From NCBI RefSeq assembly GCF_001999335.1, contig NZ_MLHS01000024.1:1-33912 (forward strand): 33,912 nucleotides of DNA, read 5' to 3'. Below, piece after piece: positions 1 through 8,944 of this stretch (within the stretch, counting starts at the first letter, position 1; every line of letters begins with the position of its first letter). The position numbers and the translations under genes are program-made. Below the pieces are notes generated by a model. The model saw only the letters and a program-made list of their open reading frames with translations, was not told the DNA's origin and did not search any database. This DNA is from Rodentibacter sp. Ppn85. Its GTDB lineage: Bacteria; Pseudomonadota; Gammaproteobacteria; Enterobacterales; Pasteurellaceae.

Positions 1-72
1 AAATCGACTCATATTTTTTCCTTATGTGGGTTATGGGGATAACTTCCAAAAGGATTTTCTATGAGTCGATTT
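1..72. repeat. 12-bp inverted repeat at window edge
   Basis: Bases 1-12 (AAATCGACTCAT) are the exact reverse complement of bases 61-72, with 48 bases between them. The right arm contains the ATG of a 21-codon ORF, so an RNA made across the region could hide that start in a stem. The left arm lies at the first base of the window, so the repeat may extend further left. The arms could be a regulatory stem or the remains of a mobile-element end; nothing here decides between these. Confidence 0.6.
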
Positions 73-126
73 ATTCAGGCAAAGCCTTTTAAGGCTATAA
101 CCACCTTCACAGAAGGTGGTTTTTAG
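61..126 (+). CDS. possible 21-codon ORF or leader peptide (unrecognised)
   Basis: An ATG at 61 follows an AAAAGGA stretch (50-56) at suitable spacing and reads 21 codons to TAG at 124-126. The last codons run through a terminator hairpin, and a palindrome (AGCCTT-TT-AAGGCT, 83-96) lies inside the frame. The peptide resembles nothing I recognise. It could be a leader peptide, a remnant of a gene 3' end, or chance. The two stacked hairpins near its end loosely recall the right end of IS200/IS605-type elements, which is only an impression. Confidence 0.2.
   Translation: MSRFIQAKPFKAITTFTEGGF
100..124 (+). terminator. rho-independent terminator, rightward
   Basis: ACCACCTTC (100-108), loop ACA, GAAGGTGGT (112-120), then TTTT. 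The stem is 9 bp and perfect. It would end a transcript entering from the left of the window. Confidence 0.75.
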
Positions 127-140
127 TTTGCAATAAAAAA

Positions 141-166
141 CAGTTGATGTCATTTGGCATCAACTG
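141..166. terminator. bidirectional terminator after catalase
   Basis: CAGTTGATG (141-149) pairs with CATCAACTG (158-166) around an 8-base loop. The stem is flanked by A-runs on the left and T-runs on the right, so it works in either direction. It lies 27 bases past the catalase stop codon on the minus strand. Confidence 0.85.
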
Positions 167-192
167 TTTTTCTTAAAAAAATTACAAAGCTA

Positions 193-1713
193 TTATAATA
201 AACCGCCTTGACCTAACGCAGGATCGGTATCACGAGCTTTCAACGCATCCTCTACCGTTAAACCTAATGCTTTCGCAACACCTTCACCGTATGCCGGATC
301 ACACCAGTGGCAGTTACGGATATGGCGATATTTAATAAAATCAGGCGCATCGCCCATTGCCGCTGCAGTATTGTTAAATAAAGCTTGTTTTTGCTCTGCA
401 TTCATTAAGTTAAACAATGCACGCGGTTGACTGAAATAATCGTTATCATCTTGGCGATAATCCCACAATGCCGCATCACCGTTAATGCGAAGTGGCGGCT
501 CTGCAAAATCCGGCTGTTGTTGCCATTGATTAAAGCTGTTTGGCTCGTAGTGCGGTAAGCCGCCATAATTGCCATCTACACGACCTTGACCATCACGTTG
601 ATTGCTGTGAACAGGGCAACGAGGACGGTTTACCGGAATTTGACGGAAATTCACACCTAAACGATAACGTTGTGCGTCAGCATAATTAAATAAACGGGCT
701 TGTAACATTCTATCCGGACTTGCTCCGATTCCCGGCACTAAATTGCTCGGTGCGAAGGCAGATTGCTCTACATCGGCAAAGAAGTTTTCAGGGTTACGGT
801 TAAGTTCAAACTCACCCACTTCAATTAACGGATAATCTTTTTTCGGCCATACTTTGGTTAAATCAAACGGATGATAAGGTACTTTTTCCGCATCCGCTTC
901 CGGCATTACTTGGATAAACATTTTCCATTTCGGGAAATCGCCACGTTCAATCGCTTCATATAAATCACGTTGATGGCTTTCACGATCGTTTGCGATTAAC
1001 TCTGCCGCTTCTTTATTCGTAAAGTTTTTGATACCTTGTTGAGTATGGAAATGGAATTTCACCCAGAAACGCTCGCCCGCTTCGTTCCAGAAACTATAAG
1101 TGTGCGAACCGTAACCGTGCATATGACGATAACTTGCCGGAATACCACGATCACTCATCACGATAGTTACTTGGTGTAACGCTTCAGGTAACAATGTCCA
1201 AAAATCCCAGTTATTAGTGGCCGAACGCATATTAGTGCGCGGATCGCGTTTTACCGCTTTATTTAGATCCGGGAATTTACGCGGATCACGTAAGAAGAAT
1301 ACCGGTGTATTGTTGCCCACCATATCCCAGTTACCTTCTTCCGTATAGAATTTTAATGCAAAACCGCGAATATCACGTTCTGCATCTGCCGCACCGCGTT
1401 CGCCTGCTACAGTAGTGAAACGTGCAAACATTTCAGTTTTTTTACCCACTTCGCTGAAGATTTTAGCACGGGTATATTTGGTGATGTCATGAGTTACGGT
1501 GAACGTACCAAAAGCACCCGAACCTTTTGCGTGCATACGACGCTCAGGAATAACTTCACGGACGAAATCCGCTAATTTTTCATTAAGCCATAAATCCTGT
1601 GCAAGCAATGGTCCGCGAGGGCCGGCTGTTAAGCTGTTTTGGTTATCGGCAACAGGTGCGCCGTTTCCCATTGTTAAAGGTGTCGAATGAGAAAATGGAC
1701 ATTTTGAAGTCAT
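193..1713 (-). CDS. hktE: catalase, heme-containing, clade 3 (HktE/KatA type)
   Basis: Cytoplasmic monofunctional catalase that dismutates hydrogen peroxide to water and oxygen. The 506-residue length is that of small-subunit clade-3 catalases. Catalytic His61 lies in RRMHAKG, the distal Asn134 in [13 protein letters not shown], and the proximal heme-ligand Tyr344 in [12 protein letters not shown], with Arg340 four residues before it. The start is supported by GAGGAG seven bases upstream. The gene stands alone, with a terminator after it. A possible -10 (TATAAT) lies upstream with a poor -35, as is common when an activator such as OxyR is needed; no clear OxyR site was recognised. H. influenzae HktE, of very similar length, is the obvious homologue. 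Confidence 0.97.
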   Translation of the reverse strand: MTSKCPFSHSTPLTMGNGAPVADNQNSLTAGPRGPLLAQDLWLNEKLADFVREVIPERRMHAKGSGAFGTFTVTHDITKYTRAKIFSEVGKKTEMFARFTTVAGERGAADAERDIRGFALKFYTEEGNWDMVGNNTPVFFLRDPRKFPDLNKAVKRDPRTNMRSATNNWDFWTLLPEALHQVTIVMSDRGIPASYRHMHGYGSHTYSFWNEAGERFWVKFHFHTQQGIKNFTNKEAAELIANDRESHQRDLYEAIERGDFPKWKMFIQVMPEADAEKVPYHPFDLTKVWPKKDYPLIEVGEFELNRNPENFFADVEQSAFAPSNLVPGIGASPDRMLQARLFNYADAQRYRLGVNFRQIPVNRPRCPVHSNQRDGQGRVDGNYGGLPHYEPNSFNQWQQQPDFAEPPLRINGDAALWDYRQDDNDYFSQPRALFNLMNAEQKQALFNNTAAAMGDAPDFIKYRHIRNCHWCDPAYGEGVAKALGLTVEDALKARDTDPALGQGGLL

Positions 1714-1754
1714 GAGATGCTCCTCTTTAGTAAGTTGAAGTAAATTTCCTTTCC

Positions 1755-1783
1755 ATTATATAGAAAGGTTTCAACGATTAAAA
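1755..1783 (-). promoter_or_regulatory. candidate catalase promoter
   Basis: On the minus strand TATAAT (1755-1760) is preceded after 17 bases by TTTTAA (1778-1783). The -10 is perfect and the -35 poor. Position about 45 bases before the catalase start fits. Confidence 0.4.
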
Positions 1784-1861
1784 TCTATTAAATTAATCAA
1801 AAAAACCAATTTAATAAATTTCCCCACAAAGAACCTCACTTTTGTATTCACTACATCCATA

Positions 1862-1870
1862 AAGTGCGGT
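1862..1870 (+). repeat. DNA uptake signal core; 18 copies in window
   Basis: Exact 9-base uptake core of the H. influenzae type, AAGTGCGGT. Copies found by eye start at: plus orientation 1862, 2571, 3912, 8899, 11795, 19213, 19782, 21493, 25193, 26256, 28641, 30721; reverse orientation (ACCGCACTT) 4728, 12386, 13985, 16184, 21176, 26275. Most are followed by the A/T-rich stretch expected of the extended signal. The longest gaps are about 4.2 kb (lpdA-aceF), 3.7 kb (21.5-25.2 kb) and 3.2 kb (30.7 kb to the end). The family is known to promote uptake of kin DNA during natural transformation. Confidence 0.9.
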
Positions 1871-1910
1871 CTGTTTTCTTACTATTTTACAGCCACTTTT
1901 AAAATGAAAC

Positions 1911-3995
1911 CTAAACGGGACGAATACTATCAATATCTAACTTAGCATCAAATTCTTTTTGTAAGAGAAGGAGTTTTTTATCCTGTTGAAGTTCATTACG
2001 GGCCTGTTCCCGTAAATCTTGATAAATTTTTTTACGATAAATCATTGGCGTCGCACTATCCCGATCATCTAATTGAATATCAATGGTTATCAACTTATTA
2101 TAAAATTGGCTAAGCGCTTCCGCCAATAAATGGATACTACGTTCTTGGCGTAAATGCGCTTTCGTTGAATGAAGCCCCAGATAGATTTTCTCTTCGGTGT
2201 TATCCAGCAAAAAACAGTTTAACGCCAATTCTTTTGAAAAACCGCTCACTCCGGAACTTTCTACAATATTAGCCCATTCATCTTGCTTTTGTGTCATTTC
2301 AATAATGCGGGAATTCAGCTCCGGTGTAATATCTTTTAATATGGCTTGCTTAATATCGGAAGGTGCAATGGTTAGCGTCTCTTTTGCCAACTCGGGATTA
2401 CTCCACTCCCATCGATAATTTTCCGCCTCGATAATCTCCTGATCTTCCTGCTCCAAGTCGGAATTATCTTCCATTGTGTTCATCATGGTTTGAACATTTT
2501 TGGGTACCGCCGGCACGTTTTTTGAAACTGTCGGCACTACTTTTTGGGGAGGAGTCATTTCACGTACGGGAAGTGCGGTCATTTTTCGCTGTATTTTTTG
2601 TTCATCAAGTGTTTGCACCTGATGAATTGCCTCATTCACAGCCTCATCCATTTCTTTTTTACGGGCTTGTCGTTCACTTGTTTCAATTTGATCAAGTTGT
2701 TTTAACGCTTCTAGCGCCGCCAGTCCGGCAAAATTTGCTTCTTTATTCTTTGAAGAAGGAGAAATAAGTCGAACGGATTTTGTTTTCTTATAGTTGGATT
2801 TAATATTTTGCGACAACACTGGCATATCAATATAATTGCCCGGATTCTCGACCACGCTTTTCTCAACGGAAATTGCAGCCTTGGCAGACAAATTAGCCTT
2901 AGGTGTTGCCGTAAGAAACTTTGGGTGAAATGCCAATGCCCTCAATAATGTCATTTCCACACCGACACGATAATTCGGTGCAGCACTCAGTTCTTTTCTG
3001 CCGGAAACAATCACTTGATAGAAAAATTGAACATCTTCCGGCGAGATATATTTTGCAAGAAACGTAAGGTGCTCGTTTTCATTCGCTGTATTTTGTGGCA
3101 ATAACTGCATTAACGCAATTTGGTGAAGTTTTTCCGCCACTTCCGCCAATAATTGATCCCAATCACCTGCTTTTTCAGAGACAGTTTGAAGCACTTTCAT
3201 CAAACGTTCGCCGTTCCCCTGATGTAAGGCATAAATAATATCAATGGATTGAGTGTCGTCTAACAAACCTAACATTGCATTCACCACATTTACAGTAACA
3301 TGGCGATCCCCCATTGCAATAGCTTGATCCGTTAAGCTTAAACTATCGCGAATTCCACCCTGAGCCGCTTTCGCCAGTTTGTCCAAAGCCAATGGTTCAA
3401 AAGGAATATTTTCTTGGGTGAGAATATGCGCAAGATGCTGTGAAATTTGCTGTTCATCCAACGACTTCAGATGAAATTGCATACAACGGGATAAAATCGT
3501 TATCGGAAGTTTTTGCGGATCCGTGGTAGCAAGCAAAAATTTAACATACTCGGGTGGCTCTTCCAAGGTTTTAAGCAGTGCATTAAAAGAATGACGCGAC
3601 AACATATGCACTTCATCGATTAAATACACTTTAAAACGCCCAACCACCGGTTTGTATTGTACGTTATCCAGTAATTCGCGCGTATCTTCCACTTTTGTCC
3701 GTGAAGCCGCATCAATCTCAATAAGATCAATAAATGAACCTTGCTCAATGGCTTTGCAATTTTCACATTCGCCACACGGATGATCCGTAATACCGTTTTT
3801 AATACAATTTAAACCTTTAGCAAAAAGGCGGGCAATAGAAGTCTTTCCCACGCCACGCGTACCCGAAAACAGGTAGGCATGATGAAGTCGCTGCTCTTTT
3901 AATCCGTTAGAAAGTGCGGTAATAATATGCCCTTGCCCTACTACCTCATCAAAGGTTTGGGGACGCCATTTTCGGGCTAAAACTTGATAACTCAT
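1911..3995 (-). CDS. dnaX: DNA polymerase III subunit tau (DnaX)
   Basis: Clamp-loader ATPase that loads the beta sliding clamp and, through its C-terminal part, couples polymerase cores and helicase. The AAA+ module has Walker A GTRGVGKT at 45-52, zinc ligands Cys64, Cys74, Cys77 and Cys80, Walker B LIDEVH at 125-130 and the SRC motif at 169-171. A variable linker at about 370-520 precedes the tau-specific C-terminal domain. At 694 residues it is slightly longer than E. coli tau (643). It lies 12 bases downstream of apt, so the two are probably co-transcribed. A classical A-AAA-AAG frameshift heptamer for making gamma was not found, although AAA-AAA at codons 446-447 is followed by an early -1 frame stop. 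Two uptake cores lie within the gene. Confidence 0.97.
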   Translation of the reverse strand: MSYQVLARKWRPQTFDEVVGQGHIITALSNGLKEQRLHHAYLFSGTRGVGKTSIARLFAKGLNCIKNGITDHPCGECENCKAIEQGSFIDLIEIDAASRTKVEDTRELLDNVQYKPVVGRFKVYLIDEVHMLSRHSFNALLKTLEEPPEYVKFLLATTDPQKLPITILSRCMQFHLKSLDEQQISQHLAHILTQENIPFEPLALDKLAKAAQGGIRDSLSLTDQAIAMGDRHVTVNVVNAMLGLLDDTQSIDIIYALHQGNGERLMKVLQTVSEKAGDWDQLLAEVAEKLHQIALMQLLPQNTANENEHLTFLAKYISPEDVQFFYQVIVSGRKELSAAPNYRVGVEMTLLRALAFHPKFLTATPKANLSAKAAISVEKSVVENPGNYIDMPVLSQNIKSNYKKTKSVRLISPSSKNKEANFAGLAALEALKQLDQIETSERQARKKEMDEAVNEAIHQVQTLDEQKIQRKMTALPVREMTPPQKVVPTVSKNVPAVPKNVQTMMNTMEDNSDLEQEDQEIIEAENYRWEWSNPELAKETLTIAPSDIKQAILKDITPELNSRIIEMTQKQDEWANIVESSGVSGFSKELALNCFLLDNTEEKIYLGLHSTKAHLRQERSIHLLAEALSQFYNKLITIDIQLDDRDSATPMIYRKKIYQDLREQARNELQQDKKLLLLQKEFDAKLDIDSIRPV

Positions 3996-4007
3996 TGGTT
4001 TGTATTG

Positions 4008-4550
4008 TTAGTGACCTTCAAAATTAACTAAAGTATAGCAATCCACGCCTAAATCATTTAAACGCTTCTCACCACCAAGTTCCGGTAAATTAATCACAAA
4101 CGCCGCATGATCAACTTTTCCACCTAAACGCTCGACAAGTTTAACCGTTGCTTCTACAGTACCGCCTGTCGCAAGTAAATCATCAATAATTAATACATTA
4201 TCACCCGAAGATACTGCATCAGTATGTATTTCTAAGGTATCTTGCCCATATTCCAATTGGTAAGATTGAGAAATTGTTTCACGCGGCAATTTTTTCGGTT
4301 TACGCACAAGCTCAAAAGGTAAAGCAAGTGCAATCGCAACAGGTGCGCCAAAAATAAAACCGCGAGATTCCGTACCTAGCACTTTAGTAATATTTTTATT
4401 ACGGTATTGTTCAACGATCAGATCAATACATGCTTTAAAGGCCTTCGGTACTTCCAGCAAGGAGGTAATATCACGGTAGATAATTCCCTCTTTTGGATAA
4501 TCAGGAATAGACTTTATAGACGATTTAATAAGTTCAAGTTGTTTGTTCAT
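4008..4550 (-). CDS. apt: adenine phosphoribosyltransferase
   Basis: Purine-salvage enzyme that joins adenine and PRPP to give AMP and pyrophosphate. The 180-residue protein carries the PRPP-binding signature [11 protein letters not shown] at 121-131 and the family sequence [14 protein letters not shown] at 57-70. I chose the ATG at 4550; the reading frame can be extended four codons to a TTG at 4562, but this gives a start codon with no better ribosome site and a length unlike the family. The gene heads a short minus-strand pair with dnaX; a terminator behind mepS separates it from the upstream gene. Confidence 0.96.
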   Translation of the reverse strand: MNKQLELIKSSIKSIPDYPKEGIIYRDITSLLEVPKAFKACIDLIVEQYRNKNITKVLGTESRGFIFGAPVAIALALPFELVRKPKKLPRETISQSYQLEYGQDTLEIHTDAVSSGDNVLIIDDLLATGGTVEATVKLVERLGGKVDHAAFVINLPELGGEKRLNDLGVDCYTLVNFEGH

Positions 4551-4674
4551 AAAAAAGCTCAATGATAAAGTAAAATAATATCAATATTTTTGAGCTCGGA
4601 TTTTATCACAAAACACTAGAAAAAATGGAAATTTCCTAACCTAAAGCGATATAAAAATCTTCATAAAAAGGAAA

Positions 4675-4704
4675 GGCTAAATGAAATTGTTATCTCATTT
4701 AGCC
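4675..4704 (-). terminator. rho-independent terminator after mepS
   Basis: GGCTAAATGA (4675-4684) and TCATTTAGCC (4695-4704) form a perfect 10-bp stem. Read on the minus strand it is followed by TTTCCTTTTT, so it ends the mepS transcript. Confidence 0.75.
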
Positions 4705-4741
4705 CTAAAAAATATTTAAAAAAAACGACCGCACTTTAACT

Positions 4742-5293
4742 TTACATAATACGACGTGATTGTGTATAAGTTCTTGTCCAGTAGTTTTCATCTAAGGAGC
4801 TAATAGTGACACCTTGGCTCGAACTGGCATGCATAAACTGATTGTTGCCAATATAAACACCAACATGGTTATTACCACGGAAAAAAACGAGATCGCCTTT
4901 TTGTAACTCATGTTTACTGATTTTATGCCCTAAATAACGCTGTTCTGCAGTAGAACGAGGGAGTTTAATACCATAAGCATTCAAAAAGGTTGTTTGCATA
5001 AATGCCGAACAATCGATGCCACGCTTATTAGTGCCGCCCATTCTATAGCGTGTTCCGGCCCACTCCGTATACACGCCGGCAAGCGCTTTATCGACAATTA
5101 AACCGGAGCGAGGACGGTTTGTTCTTAATGTGTGGCGAACACTGCGATCACCCTTTTCTAATTTACTAATTAATCCGGAAAGTTGTGCATCGTCACTCTC
5201 TGAAACTTTACTATGATAGGCATTATTGTTTCCGCTTGAACATGCGGTGACGAGGGTGACAATCCCGATAAGCATTAAAAATCGCTTTAACAT
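4742..5293 (-). CDS. mepS: NlpC/P60 lipoprotein, peptidoglycan endopeptidase (MepS/Spr type)
   Basis: Outer-membrane-anchored cysteine hydrolase of the NlpC/P60 family. The closest known relative is E. coli MepS (Spr), which cleaves D-Ala-mDAP cross-links so that new glycan strands can be inserted. A lipoprotein signal peptide ends at the lipobox VTAC with the lipidated Cys18. The catalytic Cys95 is in GIDCSAF, His143 in NNHVGVYIG and the third residue His155 in FMHASSS; the 12-residue His-His spacing matches MepS. Length 183 residues agrees with the family (about 188). The gene is monocistronic, with a terminator after it. H. influenzae homologues are sometimes named nlpC. Confidence 0.92.
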   Translation of the reverse strand: MLKRFLMLIGIVTLVTACSSGNNNAYHSKVSESDDAQLSGLISKLEKGDRSVRHTLRTNRPRSGLIVDKALAGVYTEWAGTRYRMGGTNKRGIDCSAFMQTTFLNAYGIKLPRSTAEQRYLGHKISKHELQKGDLVFFRGNNHVGVYIGNNQFMHASSSQGVTISSLDENYWTRTYTQSRRIM

Positions 5294-5420
5294 ACTAAAA
5301 AATTTAAAATAATTAAAAGATATAAAAATAAAACCCTCGGAATACTATCAGATATAAAGGCAAATAGACAGTTAAAATTGAATTTTTACACCGATTTATA
5401 AATATGGTTTATAAAAAACA

Positions 5421-5444
5421 AAGGCAATCCATAGGGATTGCCTT
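5421..5444 (-). terminator. terminator of the pyruvate dehydrogenase operon
   Basis: AAGGCAATCC (5421-5430) pairs with GGATTGCCTT (5435-5444), loop of four. On the minus strand it is followed by TTTGTTTTTT. It lies 19 bases after the lpdA stop codon. Confidence 0.85.
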
Positions 5445-5462
5445 TTAATCGTTAGAAGCTAA

Positions 5463-6887
5463 CTATTTTTTCTTTGCTTTTGCATTAGGAAGATCGGTAA
5501 TCGACCCTTCAAAAACTTCAGCAGCCAATCCGACCGATTCGTGTAGTGTCGGGTGAGCATGGATTGTTAATGCAATATCTTCCGCATCACATCCCATTTC
5601 AATAGCAAGACCAATTTCACCTAACAATTCGCCACCGTTTGAACCAACGATTGCACCGCCAAGAATACGATGCGTATCTTTATCAAAAATAAGTTTTGTC
5701 ATTCCTTCCGAACATTCAGATGCAATCGCACGCCCCGAGGCTGCCCATGGGAATTTCGCTACTTCGTAATTTAAACCTTCCTGTTTACATTCTTTTTCGG
5801 TTTTACCAACCCAAGCAACTTCCGGTTCAGTATAAGCAATTGATGGAATAACTTTCGGATCAAAGTAATGTTTTTGTCCCGCAATGACTTCAGCGGCAAC
5901 ATGACCTTCGTGAACGCCTTTATGGGCTAACATTGGCTGTCCTACGATATCCCCGATCGCAAAAATATGCGGTACATTAGTACGCATTTGTTTATCCACC
6001 CGAATGAAACCACGCTCATCAACTTCAACGCCGGCTTTACCCGCATCAATTAATTTACCGTTAGGCACACGACCGATCGCCACGAGAACTGCATCATAAC
6101 GTTTAGTATCATTGCAAGCTTTACCTTCCATTGAGACATAAATACCGTCATCTTTAGCTTCAACGGCAGTGACTTTGGTTTCAAGCATTAGCTTAAATTT
6201 TTTCTCGATTTGTTTGGTATAAATAGCGACAACATCTTTATCCGCAGCAGGAATAACTTGGTCAAACATTTCAACTACTTCAATCTCTGAACCCAATGCG
6301 TGATAAACCGTTCCCATCTCTAAACCGATAATACCGCCACCCATGATGAGTAATTTTTTCGGTACTTCTTTTAATTTAAGTGCATCGGTTGAATTCCAAA
6401 TACGCGGATCTTCGTGTGGAATGAAAGGTAATTCAATTGGACGTGAACCTGCCGCAATAATTGCATTATCAAATTTTACCATCGTCGGGTTACCGTCACG
6501 ATCACGGGCAACTAAAGTATTCGGATCAGTAAAAGCCGCTAAGCCTTCCACCACGGTGACTTTACGTTGTTTCGCCATACCCGATAAACCGCCGGTTAAT
6601 TTTGCAACAACCGAATCTTTACCCGCACGAACTTGGTCTAAATCAATTTTCGGTTCACTAAAATAAACACCATTTTTCTCGGCATGTTTTGCTTCTTCAA
6701 TTACTTTAGCAACGTGTAATAAGGCTTTAGATGGAATACACCCTACATTCAAACACACACCGCCAAGCGTAGAATAACGTTCAACAAGTACTGTTTCTAA
6801 GCCAAGATCCGCACAGCGGAATGCTGCAGAGTAGCCTGCCGGCCCGGCACCAAGTACAACTACTTGGGTTTTAATTTCTTTACTCAT
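5463..6887 (-). CDS. lpdA: dihydrolipoamide dehydrogenase (E3)
   Basis: FAD-dependent E3 subunit that reoxidises the lipoyl groups of the pyruvate and 2-oxoglutarate dehydrogenase complexes with NAD+. The FAD-binding GAGPAG motif is at 13-18, the redox-active disulfide Cys45/Cys50 in GGVCLNVGCIPSK, the NAD-binding GGGIIGLEMG in mid-protein and the catalytic His445-Glu450 pair near the C-terminus. Length 474 residues is exactly that of E. coli Lpd. It is the last gene of the pdh operon, but a terminator lies between aceF and lpdA, so part of its expression may depend on readthrough or on a promoter in the 97-base spacer. The ribosome site is GAGGTAAAA-ATG. Confidence 0.98.
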   Translation of the reverse strand: MSKEIKTQVVVLGAGPAGYSAAFRCADLGLETVLVERYSTLGGVCLNVGCIPSKALLHVAKVIEEAKHAEKNGVYFSEPKIDLDQVRAGKDSVVAKLTGGLSGMAKQRKVTVVEGLAAFTDPNTLVARDRDGNPTMVKFDNAIIAAGSRPIELPFIPHEDPRIWNSTDALKLKEVPKKLLIMGGGIIGLEMGTVYHALGSEIEVVEMFDQVIPAADKDVVAIYTKQIEKKFKLMLETKVTAVEAKDDGIYVSMEGKACNDTKRYDAVLVAIGRVPNGKLIDAGKAGVEVDERGFIRVDKQMRTNVPHIFAIGDIVGQPMLAHKGVHEGHVAAEVIAGQKHYFDPKVIPSIAYTEPEVAWVGKTEKECKQEGLNYEVAKFPWAASGRAIASECSEGMTKLIFDKDTHRILGGAIVGSNGGELLGEIGLAIEMGCDAEDIALTIHAHPTLHESVGLAAEVFEGSITDLPNAKAKKK

Positions 6888-6951
6888 TTTTACCTCGTAA
6901 AAACGTTGAAATTATTGACCGCTCTTTCGAGCAATCAGGAACATTTAAAAA

Positions 6952-6979
6952 AACGCCCCTCAATCGTACGAGAGGCGTT
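6952..6979 (-). terminator. internal terminator between aceF and lpdA
   Basis: AACGCC (6952-6957) pairs with GGCGTT (6974-6979), extended inward by CTC/GAG after one mismatch. On the minus strand a run of T follows (A-run at 6947-6953 on the plus strand). E. coli also separates aceF from lpd by a terminator, letting lpd be expressed apart from aceEF. Confidence 0.75.
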
Positions 6980-6984
6980 ATTTA

Positions 6985-8883
6985 TTACATAATTAAGCGA
7001 CGTAAATCCGCTAATACAGAACCGATGTAGCTAATGAAACGTGCTCCGTCAGCCCCGTCAATCACACGGTGATCGAAAGATAATGACATTGGAAGAATTA
7101 AGCGAGGCGTAAATTCTTTGCCATTCCATACCGGTTCCATAGAAGACTTAGAAACACCCAAAATAGCGACTTCCGGCGCATTTACAATCGGAGCAAAATG
7201 TGTTGTACCGATACCGCCTAAACTAGAAATGGTAAAACAGCCACCTTGCATATCGGAGGCGGAAAGTTTACCTTCACGTGCTTTTTTCGATATTTCCATT
7301 AGTTCACGGGAAAGCTCAATAATCCCTTTTTTGTTTACATTTTTGAACACAGGTACGACTAAGCCGTTTGGCGTATCAACCGCCACACCGATGTTAATAT
7401 ATTTTTTCAAGATCAAGCGTTGTGCATCTTCCGTGATAGAACTATTGAAACGCGGATACGCTTCTAACGCTTTAGCTACGGCTTTCATAATAAATACAAC
7501 CGGTGTAATTTTCACACCAAGTTTTTGTTTTTCAGCCAACGCATTTTGTTCTTTACGGAAGTTTTCTAAATCGGTGATATCCGCTTTATCAAAATGGGTT
7601 ACATGCGGAATCATCACCCAGTTACGGTGTAAATTTGCACCAGAAATTTTATTGATACGGCTTAACTCAACTTCTTCAATTTCACCGAATTTGCTGAAAT
7701 CCACTTTTGGCCACGGTAATAAACCAAGACCCGCACCATTTGCCACACCGTTGCCGGCTGCTGAAGAGGCTGTTGTCCCGCTTTCATAAGCTTTAACCGC
7801 AGTCTTCACATAAGCTTGAATATCTTCTTTAACAATGCGCCCTTTGCGCCCCGTACCTTTTACTTTGTCTAAGTTCACGCCAAATTCACGAGCTAAACGA
7901 CGGATTACCGGGGTAGCGTGCGCATAACCGGTACTTGCTACAACTTGTTCTTGGCTTAAACCTGATACATTGCCGCTTTGGACTGCCGAAGCCGGTTGAG
8001 CGGCTGATGCTGGCGCAGCTTGTGGTGCAGGTTCGGCAGCTTGAGCCGGTGCAGCCCCCGCCACTTCAAAGCGCATAATTAATGAACCGGTAGAGACTTT
8101 ATCACCTGATTTCACTAAAATTTCTTTTACTACACCTGCAAACGGTGCCGGTACTTCCATTGAGGCTTTATCACCTTCAACCGTAATTAAAGATTGCTCT
8201 TCGGAAATGGTGTCGCCCACCGCAACCATAATCTCGGTGACATTCACTTCATCGCCACCGATATCCGGTACGTTTACATCTTTAATTGCCGATGTCGCCG
8301 CTGCGGCAGCCGGTGTCGTTTCTTGAGCCGGGGCAGAAACAGCAGGTGCTGCACCTGCCACTTCAAATTTCATAATTAATGTTCCGGTAGAAACTTTATC
8401 ACCCACATTGATTAAAATTTCTTTTACCACACCTGCGATTGGTGCCGGCACTTCCATAGAAGCTTTATCACCTTCTACATTGATGATAGATTGATCCACT
8501 TCAACTGAATCGCCTACTTTCACCATAATTTCAGTAACATTTACTTCATCAGAACCGATATCCGGCACATTGACTTCCACAATGCTTGCTGCCACAGGTG
8601 CTTCAACCGCTTTAACTTCTTGTGCAGGTGCTGATGGCAGAGCTGTCGCTTCTGCGGAATCCAATACTAACATTGGTGTACCAGTCGTGACTTTATCACC
8701 CACTTTCACTAACACTTCTTTTACTACACCTGCTTCCGGTGCAGGTACTTCCATTGAAGCCTTATCGCCTTCCACATTAATAATACTTTGATCTACTGCA
8801 ATGGTATCACCGACTTTAACCATTACTTCCGTTACAGTAACTTCATCGCTACCAATATCAGGAATTTGAATTTGTTTTGACAT
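6985..8883 (-). CDS. aceF: pyruvate dehydrogenase E2, dihydrolipoamide acetyltransferase
   Basis: Core subunit of the pyruvate dehydrogenase complex, which passes acetyl groups from lipoyl-lysine to CoA. It has three tandem lipoyl domains with modified lysines at K41, K140 and K239, each in [11 protein letters not shown], separated by Ala/Pro-rich hinges. The E1/E3 peripheral-subunit binding domain lies at about 322-358 and the catalytic domain ends with DHRVIDG (His605). I placed the start at the ATG at 8883, with AAGGAAC six bases upstream; extension to a TTG at 8910 would run into an uptake signal and lacks support. Three lipoyl domains match E. coli; H. influenzae AceF is, as I recall, shorter with two. 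It follows aceE by 61 bases. Confidence 0.97.
   Translation of the reverse strand: MSKQIQIPDIGSDEVTVTEVMVKVGDTIAVDQSIINVEGDKASMEVPAPEAGVVKEVLVKVGDKVTTGTPMLVLDSAEATALPSAPAQEVKAVEAPVAASIVEVNVPDIGSDEVNVTEIMVKVGDSVEVDQSIINVEGDKASMEVPAPIAGVVKEILINVGDKVSTGTLIMKFEVAGAAPAVSAPAQETTPAAAAATSAIKDVNVPDIGGDEVNVTEIMVAVGDTISEEQSLITVEGDKASMEVPAPFAGVVKEILVKSGDKVSTGSLIMRFEVAGAAPAQAAEPAPQAAPASAAQPASAVQSGNVSGLSQEQVVASTGYAHATPVIRRLAREFGVNLDKVKGTGRKGRIVKEDIQAYVKTAVKAYESGTTASSAAGNGVANGAGLGLLPWPKVDFSKFGEIEEVELSRINKISGANLHRNWVMIPHVTHFDKADITDLENFRKEQNALAEKQKLGVKITPVVFIMKAVAKALEAYPRFNSSITEDAQRLILKKYINIGVAVDTPNGLVVPVFKNVNKKGIIELSRELMEISKKAREGKLSASDMQGGCFTISSLGGIGTTHFAPIVNAPEVAILGVSKSSMEPVWNGKEFTPRLILPMSLSFDHRVIDGADGARFISYIGSVLADLRRLIM
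8080..8880 (-). repeat. three DNA-level repeats encoding lipoyl domains
   Basis: The three lipoyl domains of aceF are encoded by tandem copies of roughly 300 bases, around 8680-8880, 8370-8580 and 8080-8280. They keep near-identical stretches, for example around the [11 protein letters not shown] codons. Such copies can recombine, which explains why the number of lipoyl domains differs between related species. Confidence 0.75.
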
Positions 8884-8901
8884 TTTTTGTTCCTTATAAA
8901 G

Positions 8902-8933
8902 TGCGGTCAAATTCGCAAAGATTTTTGACCGCA
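8902..8933. repeat. facing uptake-signal pair in aceE-aceF spacer
   Basis: TGCGGTCAAA (8902-8911, part of an exact uptake core at 8899-8907) faces TTTGACCGCA (8924-8933, one base off an exact core). The two can form a 10-bp stem in the aceE-aceF RNA, but no T-run follows on the minus strand, so it is more likely an mRNA-stabilising stem or simply paired uptake signals than a terminator. Confidence 0.6.
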
Positions 8934-8944
8934 GTTCCTATCGA

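Noticed and set aside
34-42. DnaA-box-like sequence (TTATCCCCA on the minus strand)
   Set aside because: A single copy with one mismatch; no cluster and no origin features nearby.
4551-4562. Four-codon N-terminal extension of apt
   Set aside because: It would begin with TTG, has no better ribosome site and makes the protein longer than the conserved 180-residue family.
7118-7789. Long plus-strand ORF opposite aceF
   Set aside because: Antisense shadow of a strongly conserved gene; no ribosome site or recognisable domain. The same applies to other ORFs opposite dnaX, aceE, lpdA, sstT and qmcA.
8884-8910. Nine-codon N-terminal extension of aceF
   Set aside because: The start would be TTG inside an uptake signal; the ATG at 8883 has AAGGAAC at ideal spacing and begins the first lipoyl domain correctly.
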